In this document: positions 12,831 through 18,710 of the stretch, piece by piece | Numbering within the stretch: position 1 is the stretch's first letter | How the letters are laid out: each line of letters opens with the position of its first letter | Origin: an uncultured Ideonella sp. | GTDB taxonomy: Bacteria; Pseudomonadota; Gammaproteobacteria; Burkholderiales; Burkholderiaceae | Direction of reading: 5' to 3' | Assembly: GCA_946479475.1 (NCBI GenBank) | Contig: CAMLGG010000088.1 | Span: 1-18,710 of the forward strand | Length of the DNA stretch: 18,710 nt | Notes under the pieces: generated by a model | Database searches by the model: none | What the model was told of the DNA's origin: nothing | Seen by the model: the letters and a program-made list of their open reading frames with translations, nothing else | Program-made: the position numbers and the translations under genes

Positions 12831-14836
12831 ATGAGTCCCTCGAACTGCGCGTGCAGCTGGCGCAGAAGAACCAGCGGCTGCAGGAGATCGCCGCCCAGCT
12901 CAAGGCCGAGCTGTTCGGCATCGACCCCATCATCGACCGCGTCATCGATTCGGTGCGCGCCTGGGTGCTGCTGCCGCAGCTCGTCTCGCGGCCCGTCATC
13001 GTCTGCCTGTGGGGGCTGACCGGCACCGGCAAGACCCAGCTGGTGCGCCGCCTGGCGCAGCTGCTGGGCTTCTACGACCGCTTCGTCGAGGTGCAGATGG
13101 ATGGCTTCTCCAACGGCGCGGGCTGGCGCGGGGCGCAGAGCATCTCGGGCATGCTGGCGCAGTCGGGCATCCGCGAGGGCGAGCCGGGCATCCTGGTGCT
13201 CGACGAGTTCCAGCGCTTTCGCACCATCGACAACCATCGCGACGAGGTTCGCGTCGAGCGCTACCAGGACGTGTGGGCCCTGCTCTCGGACGGCCGGCTG
13301 CCGCCCGCGCTCTCGCTGCTGGGCGACATCGAGTCCTCCATCGCCGAGGCGGCCTTCGACGCCGAGCGCGCCGAGGCGAGCGATGCCAAGCTGCGCTTCA
13401 AGCTGCGCAGCTGGGAGGCCAAGGAGCTGCAGCGCAACCTCAAGCTCGACGAGCCGCTGATGGAGATCATGGCCTGGACGCCCGACGAGATCCAGGACCG
13501 CCTGCGCGCCTTCCGCGACAGCGGCCAGCAGCAGTGGGAGACGGACTACAGCCGCCTGCTCGTGTTCGTCTGCGGCAACCTCGACGAGGCCTACCAGGAC
13601 GTCGCCACCAGCGTGGACGATTGCGACAGCGATGCCGACATCTTCCACGCGCTGACGAGCAAGCTCAGCGTCATCGACGTCAAGCAGGCTCTCAACAAGC
13701 GCTTCAAGCCCGAGCAGGTGGCGAGGCTGGGCAACGAGCACGTGATCTACCCCTCGCTGTCGCGGCGCGCCTACGAGCAGCTCATCGAGCAGGGCTGTGC
13801 GCGCTATGCCCGCGAGACGGCCGCGCGCTGCGGCCTGCGCTTCGAGCTGGACGCCAGCGTGCGCGAGCAGGTCTACGCCAACGGCGTCTTCCCGGCCCAA
13901 GGCACGCGGCCGCTGTTCTCGTCGCTGCACGCCATCCTCGGCACCGGCCTCGCCAAGGCAGCGTTGTGGGCGCTCGAAGAGGGCGCGGCGGCGGGCGAGA
14001 CCGTGAGCCTCACGGCCGACGGGCGAAGCCTGGTCGCGCACTGGCGCGGCCAGTCGCAGGCCATTGCCGCGCCCTTCGAGATCAACCGCCTGCGCCAGCG
14101 CAGCAACGCCGACTTCCGTGCCCTGCTGGCCGTGCACGAGGCCGGCCACGGGCTGGTCCACGCCCTGCTCTTCGGCCGCGCGCCGCAGGAGATCAAGATC
14201 CACGTGGCGAGCTTCGAGGGCGGCTACAACGCCTACAGCTCGCGCAAGGTCTGGTCGCGCCGCAACATGCTCGACTCGATCTGCACCAGCCTGGCCGGGC
14301 GGGCGGCGGAGCTGCTCGTCTTCGGATTCGAGATGAGCTCCAGCGGCGCCGAGAGCGACCTGCGCAAGGCCACGGAGACGGCGGCGCGCATGCTGCGCCA
14401 CCTCGGCCACGGGCAGCGCATCGGCCGCAGCGACGTTTCCGCCGACAGCGAGGACAACCTCTGCACCGACGTGGAGGCCAGCAACGCGCCGATCGAGGCG
14501 CTGCTGCAGGCGCAGCACTCACGCGCCACGAGCCTGATCGAGCAGCACCGCGAGGCTCTGCTGGCGCTGGTGGACGAGCTGATGGCCCAGGGCCAGGTCA
14601 CGCCGGCGCGCTTCGCGGCGGTGACCGGCCTGCCGCTGGGCACGCCCGCGGATGCGCTGGATCCCTACGCGCAGGGCTTGGCCACCTACCGCGCCCGAAG
14701 CCTCTCAATCGTCCCCGCTCGGCCCCGGCTCGCGGACCTGGCAAAGCAGGTCCTCCGCCTGGGTCGGGTTCTCGGCAAAGATGACCTTGACCCGCCCGTC
14801 GCGGGTGTCGCCGGTGCCGGCGGCGGTGCGCCATGA
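12827..14836 (+). CDS. Clp-type AAA+ ATPase fused to an FtsH-type M41 zinc peptidase
   Basis: A 669-aa protein. A short coiled-coil-like start leads into an AAA+ module: Walker A GLTGTGKT (residues 63-70), Walker B ILVLDEFQ (Asp126, Glu127), sensor 1 near FVCGNLDE, an arginine-finger candidate in RFKPEQVARLGN, and a Clp-like small domain with sensor 2 in GTRPL. This resembles the second ring of ClpA/ClpB or ClpX more than FtsH. Residues about 425-620 are M41-like: zinc motif His437-Glu-Ala-Gly-His441, and Asp511 (GAESDLRKATE) as third ligand, spaced as in FtsH. No membrane span is visible, so it should be soluble. It would unfold and degrade proteins using ATP. The last 44 residues are encoded by the 122-bp repeat and the bases just after it. 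Fusion and family motifs are seen; the substrate is unknown. Confidence 0.85.
   Translation: MNESLELRVQLAQKNQRLQEIAAQLKAELFGIDPIIDRVIDSVRAWVLLPQLVSRPVIVCLWGLTGTGKTQLVRRLAQLLGFYDRFVEVQMDGFSNGAGWRGAQSISGMLAQSGIREGEPGILVLDEFQRFRTIDNHRDEVRVERYQDVWALLSDGRLPPALSLLGDIESSIAEAAFDAERAEASDAKLRFKLRSWEAKELQRNLKLDEPLMEIMAWTPDEIQDRLRAFRDSGQQQWETDYSRLLVFVCGNLDEAYQDVATSVDDCDSDADIFHALTSKLSVIDVKQALNKRFKPEQVARLGNEHVIYPSLSRRAYEQLIEQGCARYARETAARCGLRFELDASVREQVYANGVFPAQGTRPLFSSLHAILGTGLAKAALWALEEGAAAGETVSLTADGRSLVAHWRGQSQAIAAPFEINRLRQRSNADFRALLAVHEAGHGLVHALLFGRAPQEIKIHVASFEGGYNAYSSRKVWSRRNMLDSICTSLAGRAAELLVFGFEMSSSGAESDLRKATETAARMLRHLGHGQRIGRSDVSADSEDNLCTDVEASNAPIEALLQAQHSRATSLIEQHREALLALVDELMAQGQVTPARFAAVTGLPLGTPADALDPYAQGLATYRARSLSIVPARPRLADLAKQVLRLGRVLGKDDLDPPVAGVAGAGGGAP
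14704..14825. repeat. 122-bp direct repeat, copy 1
   Basis: Identical at every base to 15575-15696, 871 bases away. This copy forms the 3' end of the AAA+/M41 gene and lies just outside the vapC-like gene. A further ten bases to the left (GCGCCCGAAG, 14691-14700) also match copy 2 (15553-15562) after a small gap, so the duplicated segment was probably about 135-144 bp. Confidence 0.95.
14705..14825 (-). pseudogene. Duplicated 3' fragment of the 76-aa protein gene
   Basis: On this strand the repeat encodes the last 39 or so residues of the 76-aa protein (GTGDTRDGRVKVIFAENPTQ, then to the same TGA stop). It has no start codon in frame, so it is a passive copy. The complete gene is at 15576-15806. 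Confidence 0.8.
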
Positions 14837-14863
14837 ACCGCTGGGGACCTTCTGCATGCGCGT

Positions 14864-15268
14864 CTAGCGGGCGCGAAGCAACTGGGCGCCGGTGATCCTG
14901 GCGGCGCCCTTGTCGAAAGTCCACAGCGGTTGTTCGCCTGCCTGGGCGGCCAGCGCGATGTGCAGGCAGTCGGCGAAGTCCGCCGAGCCCTCGCGGTACA
15001 GCTGCAAAGCCACCTCCAATGCACGCTCCGATTCGAGGATGAGCTCCGCCGCAGAGAACAGGCTGGAGAGGACCTGCAGCACGTCTTCCTTCGCATACCC
15101 GAAGCTGGCGCGCAGCACCCACTCCAGTTCGAGCACCACCGTCACCGGCACGAAGAGCGATTGGCCTTCCTCGACGCACCGGGTGATGAGGCGCTTGGCA
15201 GCGGCGAGCCGCGCCGTGTCGTCTTGCACGACATAGCGGACCAGGACGTTGGTGTCGAGTGCCGGCAT
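14864..15268 (-). CDS. vapC: PIN-domain toxin (VapC family)
   Basis: A 134-aa PIN-domain ribonuclease. The acidic residues that bind the catalytic metal are visible: Asp5 in ALDTNVLVRY, Glu47 in VVLELEW, Asp100 in FADCLH and Asp119 in TFDKGA. VapC toxins cut tRNA or rRNA and are held inactive by VapB. The gene follows the antitoxin gene by seven bases on the same strand, the normal order. The toxin ends 27 bases from the AAA+/M41 stop in convergent orientation. All key residues are present, so it may be active. Confidence 0.9.
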   Translation of the reverse strand: MPALDTNVLVRYVVQDDTARLAAAKRLITRCVEEGQSLFVPVTVVLELEWVLRASFGYAKEDVLQVLSSLFSAAELILESERALEVALQLYREGSADFADCLHIALAAQAGEQPLWTFDKGAARITGAQLLRAR

Positions 15269-15275
15269 GCGGGCC

Positions 15276-15497
15276 TCAGCGCCAGGGGTTCATGTCCTCG
15301 ACGCTCACACGCTTGCCCTTCGGGGCCTTGAGCATGCCCGCCATGTCAAGCAGGGACTTGGTCTTGGCCCGGACGATGATCGTGCCGTCGGGCATCACCG
15401 ACCAGACCAGGCGGGTGCCTGGCTTGGCGTGGACGAGGGCCCGGATGTCGGCAGGGACAGTCGTCTGTCCCTTGGCGGTGATGGTGGACTCTGCCAT
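15276..15497 (-). CDS. vapB: AbrB/SpoVT-type antitoxin (VapB family)
   Basis: A 73-aa protein with a swapped-hairpin DNA-binding domain at the N terminus (STITAKGQTTVPADIRALVHAKPGTRLVW) and a toxin-binding tail (LLDMAGMLKAPKGKRVSVEDMN). It is translated just ahead of the PIN toxin and would both neutralise it and repress the operon. A TAAGGAGA ribosome site a few bases upstream supports the start. A weak palindrome at 15522-15537 could be the operator (6 of 8 matches between halves). Confidence 0.88.
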   Translation of the reverse strand: MAESTITAKGQTTVPADIRALVHAKPGTRLVWSVMPDGTIIVRAKTKSLLDMAGMLKAPKGKRVSVEDMNPWR

Positions 15498-15521
15498 GGG
15501 GTCTCCTTACTTGAAGCCCCA

Positions 15522-15537
15522 TGGTAAGGCATTGCCA
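15522..15537. promoter_or_regulatory. Possible vapBC operator
   Basis: TGGTAAGG and CATTGCCA form an imperfect palindrome (6 of 8 paired positions) 25 bases upstream of the antitoxin start. Such sites are expected for AbrB-type autorepressors. With one imperfect site this remains weak. Confidence 0.25.
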
Positions 15538-15574
15538 GCGTGCGCCGCACGGGCGCCCGAAGGAAGTCTGCGCC

Positions 15575-15696
15575 CTCAATCGTCCCCGCTCGGCCCCGGC
15601 TCGCGGACCTGGCAAAGCAGGTCCTCCGCCTGGGTCGGGTTCTCGGCAAAGATGACCTTGACCCGCCCGTCGCGGGTGTCGCCGGTGCCGGCGGCG
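15575..15696. repeat. 122-bp direct repeat, copy 2
   Basis: Identical to 14704-14825. This copy is the 3' end of the complete 76-aa protein gene. The 749 bases between the two copies hold exactly the vapB-vapC pair and short flanks, so the pair looks like an insertion that duplicated its target, or a recombination product between two such segments. Confidence 0.95.
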
Positions 15697-15806
15697 CGCA
15701 GTGACTTGGCGTGGCGCGAGGCTTCGGTGAAGGCGGCGAACTCGGCGAGCTGCTGCAGCTGGGCGAAGGGGCGGACGTGGTAGACGTAGTAGGGCATGGT
15801 GCGCAT
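15576..15806 (-). CDS. Conserved-looking 76-aa protein
   Basis: A small soluble protein, 76 aa from the ATG at 15806 or 73 aa from the ATG at 15797. Its composition is that of a folded alpha/beta protein: YYVYHVRPFAQLQQLAEF, a helix (AAFTEASRHAKSLRAAG), a strand (RVKVIFAENPTQAEDLL) and a short acidic tail. No enzyme motif or known family is recognised. It starts 17 bases after the reductase gene and should be co-transcribed with it, so it may be a partner of the reductase or dioxygenase. Its last half is duplicated in the repeat at 14704-14825. Confidence 0.7.
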   Translation of the reverse strand: MRTMPYYVYHVRPFAQLQQLAEFAAFTEASRHAKSLRAAGTGDTRDGRVKVIFAENPTQAEDLLCQVREPGPSGDD

Positions 15807-15823
15807 GGTGCTCAGGGCGGAGG

Positions 15824-17302
15824 TCAGGCGATCTCGGCGCGCAGCTGCGCGGCCGGCACGCCAGCGTCGCGCAGCTCGTCGTAGAGCGCCTGCACGAAGG
15901 GCTCCGGGCCGGCGAGGTAGAAGTCGCAGGCGATGTCGAACAGGTCGGCGCGCATGGCCTGGGCCATCTGGCGCGCTCCGGCCGCGGGGTCGCTGTGGTA
16001 GCTCAGCTGGTGCTCGAAGCCGTCGAGCGCCTCCGACCAGGCGCGGCACTGGTTGGCCATGAAGTGGCCGTCGGGCCGGGTGGCCAGCCAGAACAGCGTG
16101 AGGGCGGGCGATTCGTCGCGCGCCAGGGCGTGCTCGACCAGGCTCTTGATGGGCGCGAAGCCCAGGTCGCAGGCGGCGAAGACGAGCGGGCGCTCGCCTT
16201 CGGCGAGCACGAACTCGCCGGTCGGGCCCCACAGGTCCACCGGCGTGCCGGGCCGCAGGCCGCCGGCAAAGACCTGGGCCGTGAAGGCATCGCCCGCCTC
16301 GCGCGCCAGCAGGAAATGCAGGTTGCGATCGTCGCAGGGGCAGCTCGCCACGGGCAGGGTGAGGTAGCGGTCCTCGCCTCCTGGGGCGGCCAGGCCCAGC
16401 GTCACCGACTGGCCGGCGAGAAAGCGCAGGCGGTGCGTGCGCGGCGTCTGCAGGTGCAGCAGCCAGGTGTCGGCCGCGAGGGGACGCACCTGGCGGACGG
16501 TGGCCACGATCTGCTGCAGCGGCAGGTCGCCGGGCCCGTCGGCCTCCAGCGTCTCCAGCACGAGCTCGCTGCTGGCCGCCGTGTGCGCGCACAGCAGCGC
16601 GTAGCCCTGCGCCTTCTCGGCCTCGGACAGCGGGTAGTCGGTGGCTTGCAGGCGGGCAACCGAGCCCGAGACGACCCGCACCTTGCACATGCCGCAGGTG
16701 CCGTTGCCGCAGCCGTAGTTGAGCTTGAGGCCGGCGTGCAGCCCCGCCTGCAACAGCGAATCGTGGCCCTCCACCGTGAACTGCCGGCCGCTGGGCCGCA
16801 CCGTCACCTGGGCACTCATCACCTTGAGCATGTCGTCCATCGCGTCCAGCCTGTCGACGGGTTCGGTGGCCAGCACGCGCGCGAGCCCCACGCGCGCCTG
16901 GTCGGCCAGGGCCTGCAGCGAGGCCGATCCTGGCTGCGCCGCGAAGGCCTCGGCCAGGGCGTTGCGCAGCTCGACCACCAGCGCGTGGTAGTGCTGCAGG
17001 TGGCGGCGCAGGTCGGCCAGCTCCCTCGTCTGGTGAAACAGGCGCTGGGCGAGCACCTCCTGGCTCGGCAGGATGCGCTCGCGCACCCGCCGGCCGAAGG
17101 CCTCGTCCTTGATCCTTGCGACGCGCTCGAGCAGGCCGGCATCGTCCCAATGCGCCTCGGGGTAGAGGCGCGAGAGGATCTCGGTGGAGACCAGGCCCGC
17201 ATCGTTGACCGTCAGCTCGCCGTCGCGCACGCGTTGCTGCAGGGCGTGGCGGGGCACGCCGACCAGGTGCGCGGCGCGCCAGACCGTGACCCACTGCGCC
17301 AT
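15824..17302 (-). CDS. 2Fe-2S ferredoxin/FAD/NAD(P) reductase with N-terminal HTH-like extension
   Basis: A 492-aa protein. Residues about 165-255 are a plant-type ferredoxin domain with cysteines 198, 203, 206 and 238 (CGNGTCGMC, then LLCAH). Residues about 262-365 resemble the flavin-binding barrel of ferredoxin-NADP reductases (RYLTLPVAS in the place of the usual RxYS motif). The rest is the nucleotide-binding half, ending in FYLAGPEPFV. Such proteins pass electrons from NAD(P)H through flavin to the 2Fe-2S cluster and on to an oxygenase. Unusually, the first 150 or so residues start with a MerR/excisionase-like helix-turn-helix pattern (TVWRAAHLVGVPRHALQQRV) and a long helical, coiled-coil-like stretch. 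The usual GGxG of the NAD site reads ACDLGFAP. It lies between the dioxygenase gene (six-base gap) and the 76-aa gene. Confidence 0.85.
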   Translation of the reverse strand: MAQWVTVWRAAHLVGVPRHALQQRVRDGELTVNDAGLVSTEILSRLYPEAHWDDAGLLERVARIKDEAFGRRVRERILPSQEVLAQRLFHQTRELADLRRHLQHYHALVVELRNALAEAFAAQPGSASLQALADQARVGLARVLATEPVDRLDAMDDMLKVMSAQVTVRPSGRQFTVEGHDSLLQAGLHAGLKLNYGCGNGTCGMCKVRVVSGSVARLQATDYPLSEAEKAQGYALLCAHTAASSELVLETLEADGPGDLPLQQIVATVRQVRPLAADTWLLHLQTPRTHRLRFLAGQSVTLGLAAPGGEDRYLTLPVASCPCDDRNLHFLLAREAGDAFTAQVFAGGLRPGTPVDLWGPTGEFVLAEGERPLVFAACDLGFAPIKSLVEHALARDESPALTLFWLATRPDGHFMANQCRAWSEALDGFEHQLSYHSDPAAGARQMAQAMRADLFDIACDFYLAGPEPFVQALYDELRDAGVPAAQLRAEIA

Positions 17303-17308
17303 CGCGCC

Positions 17309-18232
17309 TCAGGGGCCGCCGACGCGGTCGAGGTAGCGGGCGCGGTAGAGCAGCCGCGGGCGCGCGGGGTCGTCGGCGAAGGCCTCGCGGTCGTGCAGGA
17401 CGTTGTTGGCGACCAGGCCCATGCCGCCCTCCAGGCGCAGGCGAAGCACGTGTGGCGCGCCCTCGGCCAGCACCCCTTCGAGCGCGCCGACCGCCGCTCG
17501 CGTTGCCGCGTCGTCCTTCCACACGATGCTGCGGGTGCGAGCGGTGTAGCGCATGTGCAGCGTGCCGTCGGCCGCGACGCTGAAGACCGGGCCGGCCTGG
17601 GCGGGCCGGGCCACGCCGTCCTCGTCCTCGCGGGCGGGGATGGTCATCGCATCGGCGGTCATCAGCGCGGCGATGTGCGCCGGGTCCGCATCGCGAAGCG
17701 CGATGTAGGCGAGCTCATGGTCGAGCAGGCGGTTGGCGCCGCCGCGCGCCGCGGGGCGCACGCAGTGCAGGATCATCCCGCGGATGGCGCGATCGAGCGG
17801 CTGGTAGTAGCCGTCGGTGTGCCAGCGGATGGCGCGGTCGGTGTAGGGGATGAAGGCACCGGCGGGCGGGTGGCCGGCGCCATCGCGCACGGTGATGGGC
17901 GAGATGCCGTCTTCGTCGGCCAGCCAGTTGGCATCGAGGTTCACCAGGCCGAGCTGGCGGCCGAGCGCGCGCGGCAGGCCGGTGTCGTCACGCACGGCGG
18001 GGCTGTGGTACAGCGCCATGTTGAAGCGGGCGCAGCGGGCGAGGATGGCCTCGCGCTCGGTGGCACGAAGTTGCGCGGGATCGCGCAGCTCGACCATCAG
18101 CGCATCGATGCTGGCCGGTGCATCGGCGAGCTTGGCATCGCGCCAGATGCGGTAGGCACGATCCTCGTCAAGGTCGAAGGGGTTGGCGTGCAGCGCCGCG
18201 TGTCGTGCGCCGTGTTCCAGGCAGGCACTCAT
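17309..18232 (-). CDS. TauD/TfdA-family Fe(II)/2-oxoglutarate dioxygenase
   Basis: A 307-aa protein. The iron ligands are visible as His138 and Asp140 (RWHTDGYY) and His280 (NNVLHDREAF), and the 2-oxoglutarate-binding arginine is probably Arg297 (RLLYRARYLDR). The family hydroxylates small acids, taurine and similar compounds while splitting 2-oxoglutarate. The middle region (GLVNLDANWLADEDGISPI) may be part of the substrate pocket; I cannot name the substrate. TauD-type enzymes do not normally need a reductase, so the adjacent ferredoxin-reductase is a point of interest. The gene lies seven bases from the upstream partial gene, so these are one operon. Confidence 0.85.
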   Translation of the reverse strand: MSACLEHGARHAALHANPFDLDEDRAYRIWRDAKLADAPASIDALMVELRDPAQLRATEREAILARCARFNMALYHSPAVRDDTGLPRALGRQLGLVNLDANWLADEDGISPITVRDGAGHPPAGAFIPYTDRAIRWHTDGYYQPLDRAIRGMILHCVRPAARGGANRLLDHELAYIALRDADPAHIAALMTADAMTIPAREDEDGVARPAQAGPVFSVAADGTLHMRYTARTRSIVWKDDAATRAAVGALEGVLAEGAPHVLRLRLEGGMGLVANNVLHDREAFADDPARPRLLYRARYLDRVGGP

Positions 18233-18239
18233 GTCGTCC

Positions 18240-18710
18240 TCACTCTCCGCTCAGGGCCTCGCGCCGCGAACGCCGAGGCTCGGTCGAGAACACGCCCGCC
18301 ATCGCGCGCTGCAAAAGCTCCACGGCGTAGGGCGCCTCGATGTCGATCACCTGGTCACCCACCCACCGGCGGTCCTTCTCGGGCAGCAGCGCCTCCAGGC
18401 GGCTGCCGAGGTAGCGCCGGTACGCGAGGTCGGGGCCTTCGTCGCCGCGCCAGCCGAACTCCGCGTAGTGCTCGGCCAGGGCGTCGAACTGCGCCACGAG
18501 GCGCTCGGCATAGTCGACGCCCTCGGGCGGCGGGCCGAGCAGCTCGGCCTCGTTGTCGGCGAGGATCTCCGCCACCCGCCGGACCAGCGCCACGGTGAAC
18601 GGCACGCGGTCCTCGCCGCCCAGCCGCGCGTAGGCCAGGCGGTCGGCGCAGGTGAGCAGGAACACGAGCAGCTCGCGCAGGACGCCGAAGTAGGCGGGCC
18701 CGGCGTCCAC
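18240..18710 (-). CDS. Unrecognised helical protein, 3' part
   Basis: The last 157 or so residues of a protein whose start lies beyond the window; the frame is open to the final base, and the GTG there need not be the start. The sequence is predicted to be mostly helical and acidic (LVRRVAEILADNEAELLGPP, ERLVAQFDALAEHYAEFGW, RRYLGSRLEALLPEKDRRW), with a basic tail. No family, signal or membrane segment is recognised. As the gene upstream of the dioxygenase in the same operon, it probably belongs to the same pathway. Confidence 0.7.
   Translation of the reverse strand: MDAGPAYFGVLRELLVFLLTCADRLAYARLGGEDRVPFTVALVRRVAEILADNEAELLGPPPEGVDYAERLVAQFDALAEHYAEFGWRGDEGPDLAYRRYLGSRLEALLPEKDRRWVGDQVIDIEAPYAVELLQRAMAGVFSTEPRRSRREALSGE

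Noticed and set aside
15576..17522. A 648-codon open frame on the minus strand covering the reductase gene
   Set aside because: Only its final 76 codons carry a believable protein. The rest is Arg/Ala/Pro-rich shadow of the reductase and dioxygenase genes in another frame.
1..18710. CRISPR arrays, tRNA and rRNA genes
   Set aside because: No regularly spaced repeats, cloverleaf-like segments or rRNA-like stretches were seen by eye. The only long repeat is the two-copy 122-bp pair.

Overview
The window is very GC-rich, densely coded, and carries several families typical of Burkholderiales: a Bug-type solute-binding protein, a SorAB-like sulfite dehydrogenase, an ACR3 arsenite exporter and many ATGA gene overlaps. 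A betaproteobacterium of that order is the most likely source. This rests on gene content and composition only. No rRNA, tRNA or CRISPR array was seen.

Layout. (1) 1-3879: the 3' part of an ACR3 arsenite permease, an exported CocE/NonD-type serine hydrolase whose reading frame runs into the next gene, then an ECF sigma factor with a one-span membrane protein that is probably its anti-sigma factor. (2) 3938-6012: a sulfite-oxidation operon with a Tat-exported molybdenum sulfite dehydrogenase (sorA-like), its cytochrome c (sorB-like) and an exported DsrE-like protein. The sigma/anti-sigma pair immediately upstream may control it. (3) 6053-10284: a Crp/Fnr-type regulator divergent from a tightly coupled five-gene operon (ABM monooxygenase-like protein, Bug solute-binding protein, SDR, SnoaL-like protein, SDR). 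It looks like uptake plus oxidation of an unidentified small molecule.

(4) About 10550-12480: a decayed mobile or defence island on the minus strand. An apparently intact MNT-HEPN toxin-antitoxin pair sits between a scrap of a type I methyltransferase (hsdM) and a truncated DUF4357 protein. The latter is joined to the first about 19 codons of a tyrosine recombinase with a perfect 16-bp hairpin in front of it. (5) 12591-14836: a small basic protein translationally coupled to an unusual soluble protease that joins a Clp-type AAA+ motor to an FtsH-type (M41) zinc peptidase. (6) 14704-15696: a vapBC-type toxin-antitoxin pair lying exactly between two identical 122-bp direct repeats. (7) 15576-18710, minus strand: a 76-aa protein, a ferredoxin-reductase with an N-terminal helix-turn-helix-like and helical extension, a TauD/TfdA-type dioxygenase, and the 3' part of an unrecognised helical protein.

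The most unusual part is 12.6-18.7 kb. The AAA+/M41 protease and the 76-aa/reductase/dioxygenase operon converge and, before the vapBC insertion, apparently overlapped tail to tail. The repeat duplicated the shared 3' segment, so both genes survived. I do not recognise this set as a named system. It is the best candidate here for something undescribed, possibly an oxygenase-type enzyme set serviced by its own ATP-dependent protease.
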